From positions 1,426,001 through 1,490,000 of the forward strand of contig OY969108.1 of assembly GCA_963697965.1 (NCBI GenBank): a stretch of 64,000 bases of DNA, given 5' to 3'. Below are positions 24,613 through 33,508 of this stretch, piece after piece (the stretch's first letter is position 1; every line of letters starts with the position of its first letter). The DNA is from JAPLJC01 sp963697965 (lineage in GTDB: Bacteria; Desulfobacterota; Desulfobaccia; Desulfobaccales; 0-14-0-80-60-11). Under the pieces are notes generated by a model. That model was not told the DNA's origin, ran no database searches, and worked only from the letters and a program-made list of their open reading frames with translations. The position numbers and the translations under genes were made by a program.

Positions 24613-26031
24613 ATGAGTTGGCTGGGTTACAAGAGGGAAAACAGGGGTCTGGGGACGGCTAAGGCGAAGGGGCTGAGTGCGGTTTCGCCGCTGCCGGTTA
24701 AGGAAGATCGAGCTTCACAGGCGGCGCCCCTCTCCAAGAAGGATGAGGCTCGGGAAATCCGGCTTTACCAGGTAAAGAAGCGGATTCACCACCTGCTGTT
24801 GGAGCGGCTGGACCTGAGCGCCCTGGAGGAATTGGAGGAAAACATTCGGGCCCGGGAGATCCGGCAAGCCCTGGGGACTCTTTTGGAGGAGGAGGAAGAG
24901 CCCCTAAACCTGGCGGAAAAGACCCGCTTGAACCTGGAACTGGAATTCGAGATTCTGGGTCTGGGTCCCCTGGAACCTCTGTTGTCCGACCCGACCATTT
25001 CGGATATCCTGGTGAACCGCCACAATCAGGTGTACGTCGAAAGGCGCGGCCTTCTGGAACTGACGGATATCCGGTTCCAGGACAGTGAGCACCTCCTGAA
25101 AATCATCAATAAGATCGTCAGTAACGTGGGGCGCCGCATCGATGAGTCCGTCCCCATGGTGGATGCCCGGTTGCCCGATGGCTCCCGGGTCAACGCCATC
25201 ATACCGCCCCTGGCCCTGGACGGGCCCATGCTATGTATCCGGCGGTTTTCCGTGATGCGCCCCACCCTGGAGGACCTGGTAGAGAAAGGCAGCCTCACCG
25301 CGGAAATCGGGGAGGTCCTGAAGGCCGTGGCGGTGGCCAAATTGAACGTCCTCATCTCCGGCGGCACCGGGGCCGGAAAAACCACTTTGTTGAATATCCT
25401 TTCCGGCTTCATCCCGGTCAATGAGCGCATCCTCACCATAGAAGACTCTGCCGAACTTCAGTTGCAGCAGGAACACGTGTGCCGCCTGGAGTCCCGTCCG
25501 CCTAACGTGGAGGGCAGAGGGGAGATTACCACACGGGACCTGGTGCGCAACAGCCTGCGGATGCGGCCGGATCGGATAATAGTCGGCGAGGTGCGGGGCC
25601 CCGAGGTTATCGACATGCTCCAGGCCATGAACACCGGCCACGAGGGGTCCATGACCACCATTCACGCCAACACTTCCCGAGATGCCCTGCTGCGGCTGGA
25701 GACCATGATTTCCCTCTCGGGCATTACCATCCAGGAAACGGCTATGCGCCAGATGATCTCTTCCTCCATCAACGTGATCCTCCAGTTGGTGCGTCACAGC
25801 GACGGCCGCCGCCGCTTGGCATCCTTCTCGGAAATCACCGGGATGGAGGGCGGGGTGATCAGCATGCAAGATATCTTCGTCTTCGAACGCCACGGCATGA
25901 CCCTGGATGGGATGATTACGGGGCGGTATGTGGCCACCGGAGTGTGTCCCCACTTCGCCGAACGTTGTAGGCTCTTCGGGGCGCCGCTCATGGAGGACAT
26001 CTTCAATCCACCCGATCGGGGGCAGGTTTAA
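24613..26031 (+). CDS. tadA: Tad pilus assembly ATPase TadA/CpaF
   Basis: The 472-residue secretion ATPase begins with a variable 50-residue tail and a helical N-terminal domain. The GspE-like core has Walker A SGGTGAGKTTLL (about 258), the Asp box TIEDSAELQL, Walker B RIIVGEVRGPE and the His box GHEGSMTTIHANT. GGVISMQDIFVFE near the end is specific to the CpaF subgroup. It hydrolyses ATP at the cytoplasmic face to power pilin assembly through TadB and TadC. The start follows TGGAGGTGAATCTAC. Full length, with all motifs intact. Confidence 0.95.
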   Translation: MSWLGYKRENRGLGTAKAKGLSAVSPLPVKEDRASQAAPLSKKDEAREIRLYQVKKRIHHLLLERLDLSALEELEENIRAREIRQALGTLLEEEEEPLNLAEKTRLNLELEFEILGLGPLEPLLSDPTISDILVNRHNQVYVERRGLLELTDIRFQDSEHLLKIINKIVSNVGRRIDESVPMVDARLPDGSRVNAIIPPLALDGPMLCIRRFSVMRPTLEDLVEKGSLTAEIGEVLKAVAVAKLNVLISGGTGAGKTTLLNILSGFIPVNERILTIEDSAELQLQQEHVCRLESRPPNVEGRGEITTRDLVRNSLRMRPDRIIVGEVRGPEVIDMLQAMNTGHEGSMTTIHANTSRDALLRLETMISLSGITIQETAMRQMISSSINVILQLVRHSDGRRRLASFSEITGMEGGVISMQDIFVFERHGMTLDGMITGRYVATGVCPHFAERCRLFGAPLMEDIFNPPDRGQV

Positions 26032-26061
26032 AGACATGACGACTCCAACGGGAGAAAGGCG

Positions 26062-27072
26062 ATGGATCGTTTGAGCCATGTGAACATGGGCGGCATGGAT
26101 TTCACGTACGCCCTGGGACTCCTGGGGGTCTTTGTGACGGCCTGTCTGCTGACCACTGTCATCTATCAGATGGTGATGGAGCCTTACCTGAGGCGGACTC
26201 AACTCCAGAAGCGGATGCGCAGGCAGAAGCGGGATGAGGAGTTCCGGGCCAGGATTTTCAAAACCTACCAGGAATCCCTGAACCGGAATAGTCCGGTGAC
26301 TTCATGGATGGGGCGGCTGGCGGGCTGGGGCAGGGTGGACAACCTGGAGCGCCAGCTCATGCAGGCGGATCTCTATCTCCCCCCCGGGCTCTTTGTCCTG
26401 GTAGTGGCCCTCATGGGGGCCGTGGGCTTTCTCTTGGGGGGCAGGTTTCTGGACGGTTACTGGATTTGGCTCGTGACAGCGGCCATGGGTTTTTTCCCCA
26501 TCTTTATTCTGCGCTGGAAAAAGCGGCGCAAGACCGCACGATTCGAAAAGCAGATGCCGGAGGCCATGGAACTCCTGGCCCGATCCCTGCGGGCCGGCCA
26601 CACCCTGCCGGCCACCATGGAGCTGGTGGCCCAGGAGATTCAGCCGCCTCTGGGGAAGGAGTTTCGCATTACCTATGAAGAGCAGCGTTTGGGGCTGAGC
26701 GTCTCCCAGGCGCTCCGCCGCATGGGTGAACGGGTGGCCAGCCAGGACCTGCGCTACTTCGTCACCGCGGTGCTGGTCCAAAACGAGACCGGGGGCAATC
26801 TAGCGGAGATTTTAGAAGGCATCGGCACCTTGATCCGGGAACGCATGAAATTGAAGGGCAAGGTTGAAGCCCTCACCGCTGAAGGTCGGTTTTCGGCGCT
26901 GGTCCTGCTGGGCTTGCCCGTGGTAACCTTCCTGGCTCTCTACCTCCTTAGTCGTGATTATGTGATGCTCTTGTTCACTGACCCCTTGGGCAAAAAGATG
27001 GTGGGTGCGGGGTTGGTCAGCGCGGCTATCGGGGCGTGGGTGATGAAAAAGATGATATCCATCAAGGTTTAG
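26062..27072 (+). CDS. tadB: Tad pilus inner-membrane platform protein TadB
   Basis: The 336-residue protein has an N-terminal transmembrane helix (about 15-38), a basic cytoplasmic stretch, further helices around 115-150, and a GspF/T2SSF domain (about 180-305). The domain shows EAMELLARSLRAGHTLPATM, ETGGNLAEILEGIGTLIRER and a last helical pair. Together with TadC it forms the membrane platform on which TadA acts. It lies 30 bp after tadA and 11 bp before tadC. Confidence 0.92.
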   Translation: MDRLSHVNMGGMDFTYALGLLGVFVTACLLTTVIYQMVMEPYLRRTQLQKRMRRQKRDEEFRARIFKTYQESLNRNSPVTSWMGRLAGWGRVDNLERQLMQADLYLPPGLFVLVVALMGAVGFLLGGRFLDGYWIWLVTAAMGFFPIFILRWKKRRKTARFEKQMPEAMELLARSLRAGHTLPATMELVAQEIQPPLGKEFRITYEEQRLGLSVSQALRRMGERVASQDLRYFVTAVLVQNETGGNLAEILEGIGTLIRERMKLKGKVEALTAEGRFSALVLLGLPVVTFLALYLLSRDYVMLLFTDPLGKKMVGAGLVSAAIGAWVMKKMISIKV

Positions 27073-27083
27073 AGGAGGGGCTC

Positions 27084-28013
27084 ATGGAAGAGTTCAATTG
27101 GCTCATCTGGGGCGCCTGTTTTCTCACCGGGACGTTATTCGTTTATGGTATCCTGCGTTACACCGGGAGCCGCCGGATGGTGCGGGACAGGTTCAGGAAG
27201 ACCCCCGCCGCCCAGCCCATGTCCCTGCTTCAGGGAGGCGGCGGCAGCCTGAAGAAACGTTTCCTGGATTGGGTCTCCTCCTTCAGCAAGTATGCCATTA
27301 ATGGCAAGGAGGATACCTCTAAACTGCGGTTCTCCTTGATCCAGGCTGGCTACCGTCATCCCAAGAGTCCTGCCGTCTTTTTAGGGATCCGGGTCCTGGT
27401 CCCCTTCCTCCTGGCCTTGCCGTATCTCTTAGCCAATGTCCTGGACGGCGTGCTGGCCTCCGGCAATCTGATGGTTTGTTTGTTGCTGGCCGGGGCCGGG
27501 TTCTATCTACCGCCCTTTATCCTGAAGGCCATGATTTCCCGGCGGCAGACGCGCCTCGACCAGAGCTTGCCGGACGTCCTGGATCTGCTCATTGTCTGCG
27601 TGGAGGGCGGACTGTCGTTGCCGGCCGCCCTCCACCGGGTATCCGATGAGGTCCGCAACATCTCCGTGGAAATGTTTCAGGAACTGAACCTCACCAACGC
27701 CGAGCTGCGCGCCGGGATTTCCCGGGAATTGGCGCTGAAGAACCTGGGGGAGCGCACCGGGGCCCAAACCATCAAGTCCCTGGTGGGCATCATGGTCCAA
27801 TCGGAGAGGATGGGGACCAGCATTGCCCAGGCGCTGCGGGTCCATTCCAATTTTCTCCGGGTGCAGCGGGCCCAGAAAGGTGAAGAAAAGGCTGGCAAGT
27901 TGCCGGTGAAGATCATGATCCCCTTGCTCCTGTTCATTTTCCCCACGATCATGGTCATAGTCATAGGACCGGCGGTCATTATGACTATTCGTACTTTGAG
28001 CAATGGCCATTAG
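27084..28013 (+). CDS. tadC: Tad pilus inner-membrane platform protein TadC
   Basis: From ATG 27084, preceded by GAGGAGGGG, the protein has 309 residues. An in-frame ATG at 27036 lies inside tadB and is unlikely. There are transmembrane helices near the N-terminus, around 115-155, and at the C-terminus. The T2SSF domain contains LPDVLDLLIVCVEGGLSLPA, LGERTGAQTIKSLVGIMVQS and ERMGTSIAQALRVHS, typical of TadC. It ends the assembly unit; a terminator follows at 28101. No TadD, TadE/F, TadG or prepilin peptidase gene follows. Confidence 0.92.
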   Translation: MEEFNWLIWGACFLTGTLFVYGILRYTGSRRMVRDRFRKTPAAQPMSLLQGGGGSLKKRFLDWVSSFSKYAINGKEDTSKLRFSLIQAGYRHPKSPAVFLGIRVLVPFLLALPYLLANVLDGVLASGNLMVCLLLAGAGFYLPPFILKAMISRRQTRLDQSLPDVLDLLIVCVEGGLSLPAALHRVSDEVRNISVEMFQELNLTNAELRAGISRELALKNLGERTGAQTIKSLVGIMVQSERMGTSIAQALRVHSNFLRVQRAQKGEEKAGKLPVKIMIPLLLFIFPTIMVIVIGPAVIMTIRTLSNGH

Positions 28014-28100
28014 TGAGCGCTGAGAGGCCTGACGGGCCAGGAGAAACCGGTTAAATTGAAGGCAATGATCGCTGATTAGCCGCGGGACAAGGAAGAAATT

Positions 28101-28128
28101 AGGTCCCTACCGTGGAGACCTTTTTTTT
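28101..28128 (+). terminator. Rho-independent terminator after tadC
   Basis: AGGTC pairs with GACCT, extended by CC/GG, and is followed by eight T. It separates the pilus genes from the two regulators. Confidence 0.85.
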
Positions 28129-28184
28129 CGGGACTAGGCAGGTTACAATTTTCAAGGAAAAATTGCGTTTTTTGCAAGGGACCC

Positions 28185-29648
28185 ATGACCATCAGAATCC
28201 TCCTAGCCGAAGACCACCAGAGCGTCCGCCAGGAATTGCGGGCCCTTCTGGACCAGGAACCGGACTTCCAGGTAGCGGCGGAAGTCGGCAGCGGGGAAGC
28301 GGCGCTAGGTTTGGCGAAAGAGGTTAATCCGGACGTGGTTATCCTGGACCTGGCCGGCGCCGATTTGCCTGCCCTGGAGGTGGTGCGGCGGATGGCGGCC
28401 GCCGCCCCCCTGGCCAAGGTGATCGGCCTGTCCCTGCACGGCGACCGCAGATTCGTAGCCGAGGTTCTGAAGGCCGGGGCCTTCGGCTACCTCCTCAAAG
28501 AGCGGGTCTTTGAGGAGTTGGCCGTGGCTATCCGGGCGGTCCAGGCCCGAAAAATTTTTCTCAGCCAAGGCATCCCCGACCTGGCCATTCAGGACTGTTT
28601 AAGCCTGGTGCAAGATAGTGAAGTCCGATTTCGCACGATCTTTGAGAAGTCTCCCCTGGGTATCGCCCTGTTGGACGAAAATTGGCGGATAGTAGCGAGC
28701 AATCCCGCCTTGCAGGAACTGCTGGGGTATGGTCCGGAGGAACTGCACCATCAAGTGTTCAGCGAATTCATCCTGGCCGGAGAGGCCAGCAGTTGCCAGG
28801 AGCTTTTCAAAGGGCTGGTTGACGGAGTTCGCCAAGCCTGTCAAGTAGAGGCTCACTATCGGCGGAAAAACGGCCAGTTGTCCTGGGGCCGCCTGTGGCT
28901 CTCGTTTTCCGCCACCGGCGAGGTGCCGCTGGTCATCGTCATGCTGGAAGATATCAGCGAGCAGAAACAAGCGGAAGCCGAGATTCGCGACTACCGGGGA
29001 AAGCTCCGCTCCATGGCCTTACAGTTATCCCTGGCTGAAGAACAGGAACGGCGGCGTCTGGCCACCGAGCTCCACGACCAGGTAGGGCAGATCCTGGCCC
29101 TGGCCCAAATCAAACTGGGAGCCTTCCGGGGAGCGGCCCCTGTCGGCCCGAGCGGGGCGATGGAGGAGATTCGTCAACTCATCGATCAGACTATCCGGTA
29201 CACCAGATCCCTGACCTTCGAACTCAGCCCGCCCATCCTTTACGACTTGGGTTTTGAGGCCGCAGTGGAGTGGCTGGCGGAGCTGATCCAGGAGCGAAGC
29301 GGCGTTCGCCTGCAGGTGACCACGGATCGAAACCCCAAGCCCTTGAATGATGATAGCCGGATTCTCCTCTTTCATCTGGTGCGCGAACTGCTGCTGAAGG
29401 TGGTCAAGGAGGGCAAGGCCAAGAATATCTTGGTTCTCATCAAGCGGAGCCTTGCCGAGGTGCAGGTAAGCATTGAAAATGACGGGGTCGGATGGGACCC
29501 GAGGGGCGGGTCGCCTCCGGTCTCTCCCAACGGTATGGGACTTTTCGGCATCCGGGAGCGTTTGCAGTATCTGGGCGGGCGTCTGGAGGTGGAATTTGAG
29601 GCGGGCCGTGGGAGCCGGTTGACCCTGGCGGTGCCGCTTGACTATTAG
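28185..29648 (+). CDS. Hybrid receiver-PAS-histidine kinase, NarX/HisKA_3 type
   Basis: The 487-residue cytoplasmic protein has an N-terminal receiver (about 1-120; AEDHQSVRQELR, VVILDLAGADLPA with the acceptor Asp, and the Lys of YLLKERVF). A PAS domain (about 145-265) and a HisKA_3/HATPase module follow. The phospho-His is in ERRRLATELHDQVGQILA. The ATP lid shows ENDGVGWDP and GMGLFGIRERLQYLGG. The N-box reads RELLLKVVKEGKA, where the usual Asn is Lys. It sits 23 bp before a NarL-type regulator, its likely partner, and follows the pilus locus, so it may control pili. Confidence 0.88.
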   Translation: MTIRILLAEDHQSVRQELRALLDQEPDFQVAAEVGSGEAALGLAKEVNPDVVILDLAGADLPALEVVRRMAAAAPLAKVIGLSLHGDRRFVAEVLKAGAFGYLLKERVFEELAVAIRAVQARKIFLSQGIPDLAIQDCLSLVQDSEVRFRTIFEKSPLGIALLDENWRIVASNPALQELLGYGPEELHHQVFSEFILAGEASSCQELFKGLVDGVRQACQVEAHYRRKNGQLSWGRLWLSFSATGEVPLVIVMLEDISEQKQAEAEIRDYRGKLRSMALQLSLAEEQERRRLATELHDQVGQILALAQIKLGAFRGAAPVGPSGAMEEIRQLIDQTIRYTRSLTFELSPPILYDLGFEAAVEWLAELIQERSGVRLQVTTDRNPKPLNDDSRILLFHLVRELLLKVVKEGKAKNILVLIKRSLAEVQVSIENDGVGWDPRGGSPPVSPNGMGLFGIRERLQYLGGRLEVEFEAGRGSRLTLAVPLDY

Positions 29649-29671
29649 CCTCAAGGCCGGTAGGATGGGGC

Positions 29672-30319
29672 ATGGCCATCAAAATTCTCATTGCCGACGA
29701 TCATCAGATCCTCCGCCAGGGGCTGCGCACCTTGCTGGAGAAGGAACCGGACCTGGAGGTAGTGGCCGAAGCCGACAATGGCCGGAGCACGGTGCGGCTG
29801 GCCCGGGAGACCCAGCCAGAAGTGATCATTATGGATGTGGCCATGCCGGATCTGAACGGCATCGAAGCTACCCGGCAAATCATCTCCGAAATGCCCAAGG
29901 TGAAGGTGATCGCCCTTTCCATGTACGCCGACCGGCGTTTTGTGGCCAATATGCTCAAAGCCGGGGCCTCCGGCTATCTCCTGAAGGATTGCGCCAGTGA
30001 GGAGTTGGTGCGGGCCATTCGGGTAGTGCTGGCCCACAAGACCTTCCTCAGCCCGGGGGTCACCGACGTCGTGGTGAAGGATTATGTGCAGGCGCCGGCG
30101 GGCCAGGATACTTCGGTCTTCTCCGTTCTCAGCAACCGTGAGCGAGAGGTGCTGCAGTTGATGGCCGAAGGCAAGTCCACTAATCAAATTGCCGAATGCC
30201 TCCACGTGAGCGTCAAGACCGTGGAAACCCACCGGCAGCAAATGATGCAAAAACTCAAGATACACAGCGTGGCGGAACTCACCAAGTACGCTATTCGGGA
30301 GGGCCTCACCACTCTCTAA
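29672..30319 (+). CDS. NarL/LuxR-type response regulator
   Basis: The 215-residue protein has a receiver domain with ADDHQILRQGLR, acceptor Asp in IIMDVAMPDLNG, and Lys in YLLKDCASEE. A GerE/LuxR helix-turn-helix follows (LSNREREVLQLMAEGKSTNQ and LHVSVKTVETHRQQMMQKL). It is close in sequence to the receiver of the preceding kinase, suggesting that the kinase receiver was copied from it. The pair forms a two-gene unit after the Tad locus. Targets are unknown, but the pilus operon and its leader are close candidates. Confidence 0.95.
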   Translation: MAIKILIADDHQILRQGLRTLLEKEPDLEVVAEADNGRSTVRLARETQPEVIIMDVAMPDLNGIEATRQIISEMPKVKVIALSMYADRRFVANMLKAGASGYLLKDCASEELVRAIRVVLAHKTFLSPGVTDVVVKDYVQAPAGQDTSVFSVLSNREREVLQLMAEGKSTNQIAECLHVSVKTVETHRQQMMQKLKIHSVAELTKYAIREGLTTL

Positions 30320-30476
30320 CCTTCGCCCCCGCCTGGATACTGGCCCCTATTTCCTGGACAAGACCGCGCCCTTCGGATAATATTCAACAATCATAACCAC
30401 CTGCTTATGGGGGGACCGGCGCCCACTGCCAGGTTCCTCCCCTAATCCCAGATCGAAGCTCCTCAAGGATTAATCT

Positions 30477-31937
30477 ATGAAACGCACTCTTTTGCTCAAC
30501 CCGCCGTCCTTCCAGGATTTTGACGGCGGCGCCGGTTCTCGCTACCAGGCGACCCGGGAGGTCACCTCCTTTTGGTATCCCACCTGGCTCTGTTACCCGG
30601 CCGGACTCATTCCCGAGAGCCGGGTAGTGGACGCCCCGCCGGAGAACCTGACAGTAGGCCAGGTGGCGTCCCTGGCCGGCGATTTCGAATTGGCGGTGCT
30701 CTTCACCACCAGCCCCTCTTTCCGGCACGATCTGGAAACGGTCAGCCGCCTCAAAGAGAAAAATCCGCAAATATTAGTAGGCCTGGTGGGGCCCCAGGTG
30801 AGCATCCTGGCCCAGGAATCGTTGGCCGCCGGCCCCCAGGTCGATTTCGTGGCCCGTCGGGAATTCGACTACGCGGTGGCGGAGATCGCCCAGGGACGTC
30901 CCTGGCAGGAAATTCAGGGGGTCAGCTACCGGCAGGGCGATGCCATTCATCACAACCCGGATCGGCCCTACCTCGAGGACCTGGACTCCCTGCCCATGGT
31001 CACCGAAATCTATCACAGGGATCTGAAGATGGAAAACTATCAGATTCCCTACCTGCGCTACCCGTACGTCTCCTTTTATACCGGCCGGGGTTGCCCGGGC
31101 CAGTGCGTTTACTGCCTCTGGCCCCAGACCTTCACCGGCCGGCGCTACCGGGTCAGGAGCGTGGCCAACGTGGTGGCGGAGGTCCGCCGCAGCCTGGAAT
31201 TGTTTCCCCAGTCCGCGGAGATCTTTTTCGACGATGATACCTTCACCGCCAACGGCGAACGGGCCCGCAGTCTGGCCCGAGAATTCCGTGGGCTCAACCA
31301 GAAATTTCTCTGGTCCACCACCGCGCGGGTCACCACTTCCTACGAGACCCTGAAGGCCATGAAGGAAGGCGGGCTGCGGCTGCTGGTAGTGGGTTTCGAG
31401 ACCGGCGACCCCCAGGTCTTAAAAAACATTCACAAGGGCGCCACCCTGGACCAGGGGCGCCGCCTGGTCAAGTGGTGCAAGGAATTGGACATCCAGGTGC
31501 ACGGCACCTTCATGGTGGGTCTGCCGGGGGAAACCCGGGCCAGCCTGGAGGCCTCCATGCGGTTTGCCTGCGAGCTGGACCCGGACACCATCCAGGTGTC
31601 CCTGGCTACTCCCTATCCGGGCACCGAGTTTTACGACTTCTGCCGGGAGCGGGGATACATGCAGGACGAGGCCCGGGTGCAGGGCCGGACCGGGTATCAA
31701 CAGTGCGTGGTCGATTATCCGGGCCTGTCGGCGGCGGAGATCTTCGCGGCGCTGCCCAAGTTTTACCGCCGCTTTTACTTCCGCCCCAGCTACATGGGCC
31801 GGGCGGCCCTGGTGATGCTGCGGGATTCCGGGGAACGGCGGCGGCTCCTCAAGGAAGGCCGGCAATTTTTAAGCTTCATGTTTCGGCGGCGCCAGTCCTC
31901 CGAGGTCGAGACGAAGGCTGGGGATAGTTGCCGATAA
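30477..31937 (+). CDS. hpnJ: Hopanoid-associated radical SAM protein HpnJ
   Basis: The 486-residue protein has a B12-binding-like N-terminal region and a radical SAM domain with the CxxxCxxC cluster in GRGCPGQCVYCLWPQ. The N-terminus (LLLNPPSFQDFDGGAGSRYQ, then SFWYPTWL) is characteristic of HpnJ. Work on other bacteria assigns HpnI, HpnK and HpnJ to the formation of bacteriohopane cyclitol ether. HpnK follows after 57 bp, which supports the call. HpnI (the glycosyltransferase step) and the squalene-hopene cyclase are not in the window. Confidence 0.88.
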   Translation: MKRTLLLNPPSFQDFDGGAGSRYQATREVTSFWYPTWLCYPAGLIPESRVVDAPPENLTVGQVASLAGDFELAVLFTTSPSFRHDLETVSRLKEKNPQILVGLVGPQVSILAQESLAAGPQVDFVARREFDYAVAEIAQGRPWQEIQGVSYRQGDAIHHNPDRPYLEDLDSLPMVTEIYHRDLKMENYQIPYLRYPYVSFYTGRGCPGQCVYCLWPQTFTGRRYRVRSVANVVAEVRRSLELFPQSAEIFFDDDTFTANGERARSLAREFRGLNQKFLWSTTARVTTSYETLKAMKEGGLRLLVVGFETGDPQVLKNIHKGATLDQGRRLVKWCKELDIQVHGTFMVGLPGETRASLEASMRFACELDPDTIQVSLATPYPGTEFYDFCRERGYMQDEARVQGRTGYQQCVVDYPGLSAAEIFAALPKFYRRFYFRPSYMGRAALVMLRDSGERRRLLKEGRQFLSFMFRRRQSSEVETKAGDSCR

Positions 31938-31994
31938 GCGATAAGGAACCCTGAGACGCATGGTGGACGTGGCCGCCTTGCTGGATGGCCGTCA

Positions 31995-32939
31995 GTGAAG
32001 GCCGCGGGGGAGGGGAGGGTGGCTGCCAGGGCCGGCGGCTGCGAGTCCTTGAACTCCCCCTCTCGGGGGGGCCGCGCCCGGCGCACCGTCATCTTCAGTG
32101 CCGATGATTTTGGCTCATCCGAGGCCGTTAACGGCGCGGTGGCCCTGGCACACCGCCAGGGACTGCTCCGCTCAGCCAGCCTGATGGCGGCGGGGCCGCA
32201 GGTGGAAGTGGCCGTCCGCCTGGCCCGGGAGCTTCCCGGTCTCTGCCTGGGGGTGCATCTCACCCTCATCAAGGGCCGGGCCGTTTCGCCCCCCGCCAAG
32301 ATTCCTCATCTGGTGGACTCCCAGGGGCATTTCGGCGATTGCCCGGTGGCAGTGGGCTGGCGCTATTTTTTTCAGCCGCGGCTCCTGCCGGAAATCCGCA
32401 GGGAATTGGCGGCCCAAATCGAGGCGGTGCTGCGCCTGGGCCTTCACCCCTGGCACCTGAACAGCCACCTCAACCTGCACATGCACCCGAGAATCTTTCC
32501 CCTGGTGGTGGCCCTGGCCAGGGAATATGATATCCCCGCGGTGCGTCTGGTCCGGGAGGACTGGCGCACCACCCTGGCCCTGGCCCCGGACCATCCCTTT
32601 CCCAAGCTGGCGCAGGGGCTCATCTTCGCCCTGCTCTGCCGCCGGGCGCGGCGCCAGGCCCAGGCCGCGGGACTCTTCTCTAACGACCAACTCTTTGGTC
32701 TGTTAAACGATGGCCGCATGACCGAAACCTATCTCCTGGACCTGATTCCCCGGCTTAAGGCGGGGGTCACCGAGATTTACAGCCATCCCGGGCTCTACGC
32801 CGACCCGGAAATGCCGGCCTACCGCCGCCAGCAAGAGTTGACCGCCCTGCTCAGTCCGCAGCTCAAGGAAGCCCTGGCCGCGGCGGCGGTGGAGGTGAGT
32901 GACTTCGCAAGATTGAGCCGGCGGATGAGGGCACTCTGA
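31995..32939 (+). CDS. hpnK: Hopanoid-associated deacetylase HpnK (YdjC/ChbG fold)
   Basis: The protein has about 314 residues from GTG 31995, but the YdjC domain only starts at VIFSADDFGSSEAVNGAVAL, some 35 residues in, so the true start is unsure. Metal ligands are seen in SADDFG, LGVHLTL and WHLNSHLNLHMHP. HpnK acts after HpnI by deacetylating the N-acetylglucosamine on bacteriohopanetetrol, and HpnJ then converts the sugar to a cyclitol. The adjacent hpnJ fits. GC content is very high. Confidence 0.85.
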   Translation: MKAAGEGRVAARAGGCESLNSPSRGGRARRTVIFSADDFGSSEAVNGAVALAHRQGLLRSASLMAAGPQVEVAVRLARELPGLCLGVHLTLIKGRAVSPPAKIPHLVDSQGHFGDCPVAVGWRYFFQPRLLPEIRRELAAQIEAVLRLGLHPWHLNSHLNLHMHPRIFPLVVALAREYDIPAVRLVREDWRTTLALAPDHPFPKLAQGLIFALLCRRARRQAQAAGLFSNDQLFGLLNDGRMTETYLLDLIPRLKAGVTEIYSHPGLYADPEMPAYRRQQELTALLSPQLKEALAAAAVEVSDFARLSRRMRAL

Positions 32940-33007
32940 TCCCGGCGCTTCCTTGACGCTTGGACTCGAAATAATTAACTTAAAAATCTGAAAGGAGGGC
33001 AGCATCC

Positions 33008-33190
33008 GTGGCTGAAGAGAAAAAGCCCCAATGCGACGTGGATCCGGTGTGCAATCTTGACTTGACCTCCATGCACGGCAAATTTGCCTATGACTTTGAA
33101 GAGGAAACCTATTGGTTCTGCTCGGAGATGTGCCGGGACCAGTTCGCGGCCCATCCGCACAAATACGCGAAGGAAAAAAGTAAGGAATAA
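33008..33190 (+). CDS. Small YHS-domain protein
   Basis: The 60-residue protein starts at GTG behind AAGGAGGG. It contains CDVDPVCNLDL, FAYDFEEETYWFCSEMCRDQ and FAAHPHKY, the YHS domain pattern with four cysteines. YHS domains bind metals such as copper, and are found as single small proteins or fused to P-type ATPases. No transporter gene is adjacent. A soluble metallochaperone role is likely but inferred only from the domain. Confidence 0.82.
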   Translation: MAEEKKPQCDVDPVCNLDLTSMHGKFAYDFEEETYWFCSEMCRDQFAAHPHKYAKEKSKE

Positions 33191-33200
33191 AAAGACCTTG

Positions 33201-33228
33201 ACCTCATTAGTGTCCGGCGAGGTTTTTG
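33201..33228 (+). terminator. Weak terminator after the YHS gene
   Basis: ACCTC pairs with GAGGT across 13 nt, followed by TTTT. The stem is short, so efficiency is doubtful. Confidence 0.4.
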
Positions 33229-33348
33229 CTATGAGGCAGGAGTACAGATCTGTTTGAACTTAGGCATAACCACTATTTAATCATTTCATGGAATTTTCAA
33301 GATAGCATCTGGTCGCTAAGGGATTTTTATGCCTGAACGCTAGCAAAA

Positions 33349-33378
33349 TTGACTTTCCGCCCAAATTTGAGCTACCAT
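33349..33378 (+). promoter_or_regulatory. Sigma-70 promoter of the 33509 glycosyltransferase gene
   Basis: TTGACT and TACCAT are 18 bp apart, in a context like the 12775 promoter. Because the ATG at 33377 lies inside the -10 region, the gene must start further downstream. Confidence 0.45.
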
Positions 33379-33508
33379 GCCCTCGAGCAGAAAATTTGGC
33401 CTTGGGAGGAGGACTGGTTGGGAAATTTCACTCTGGCAAAGAGGCTCCAAAACTTCGCTGGGCAGAAATAGCTATGGATGCGGCATAAGCTTGATTAAAG
33501 GGATCATT

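Noticed and set aside
25231..26202. Long minus-strand ORF (323 codons) opposite tadA
   Set aside because: It is a GC-rich antisense shadow of tadA: no domain, low-complexity His/Pro-rich translation, and the tadA motifs on the other strand are complete.
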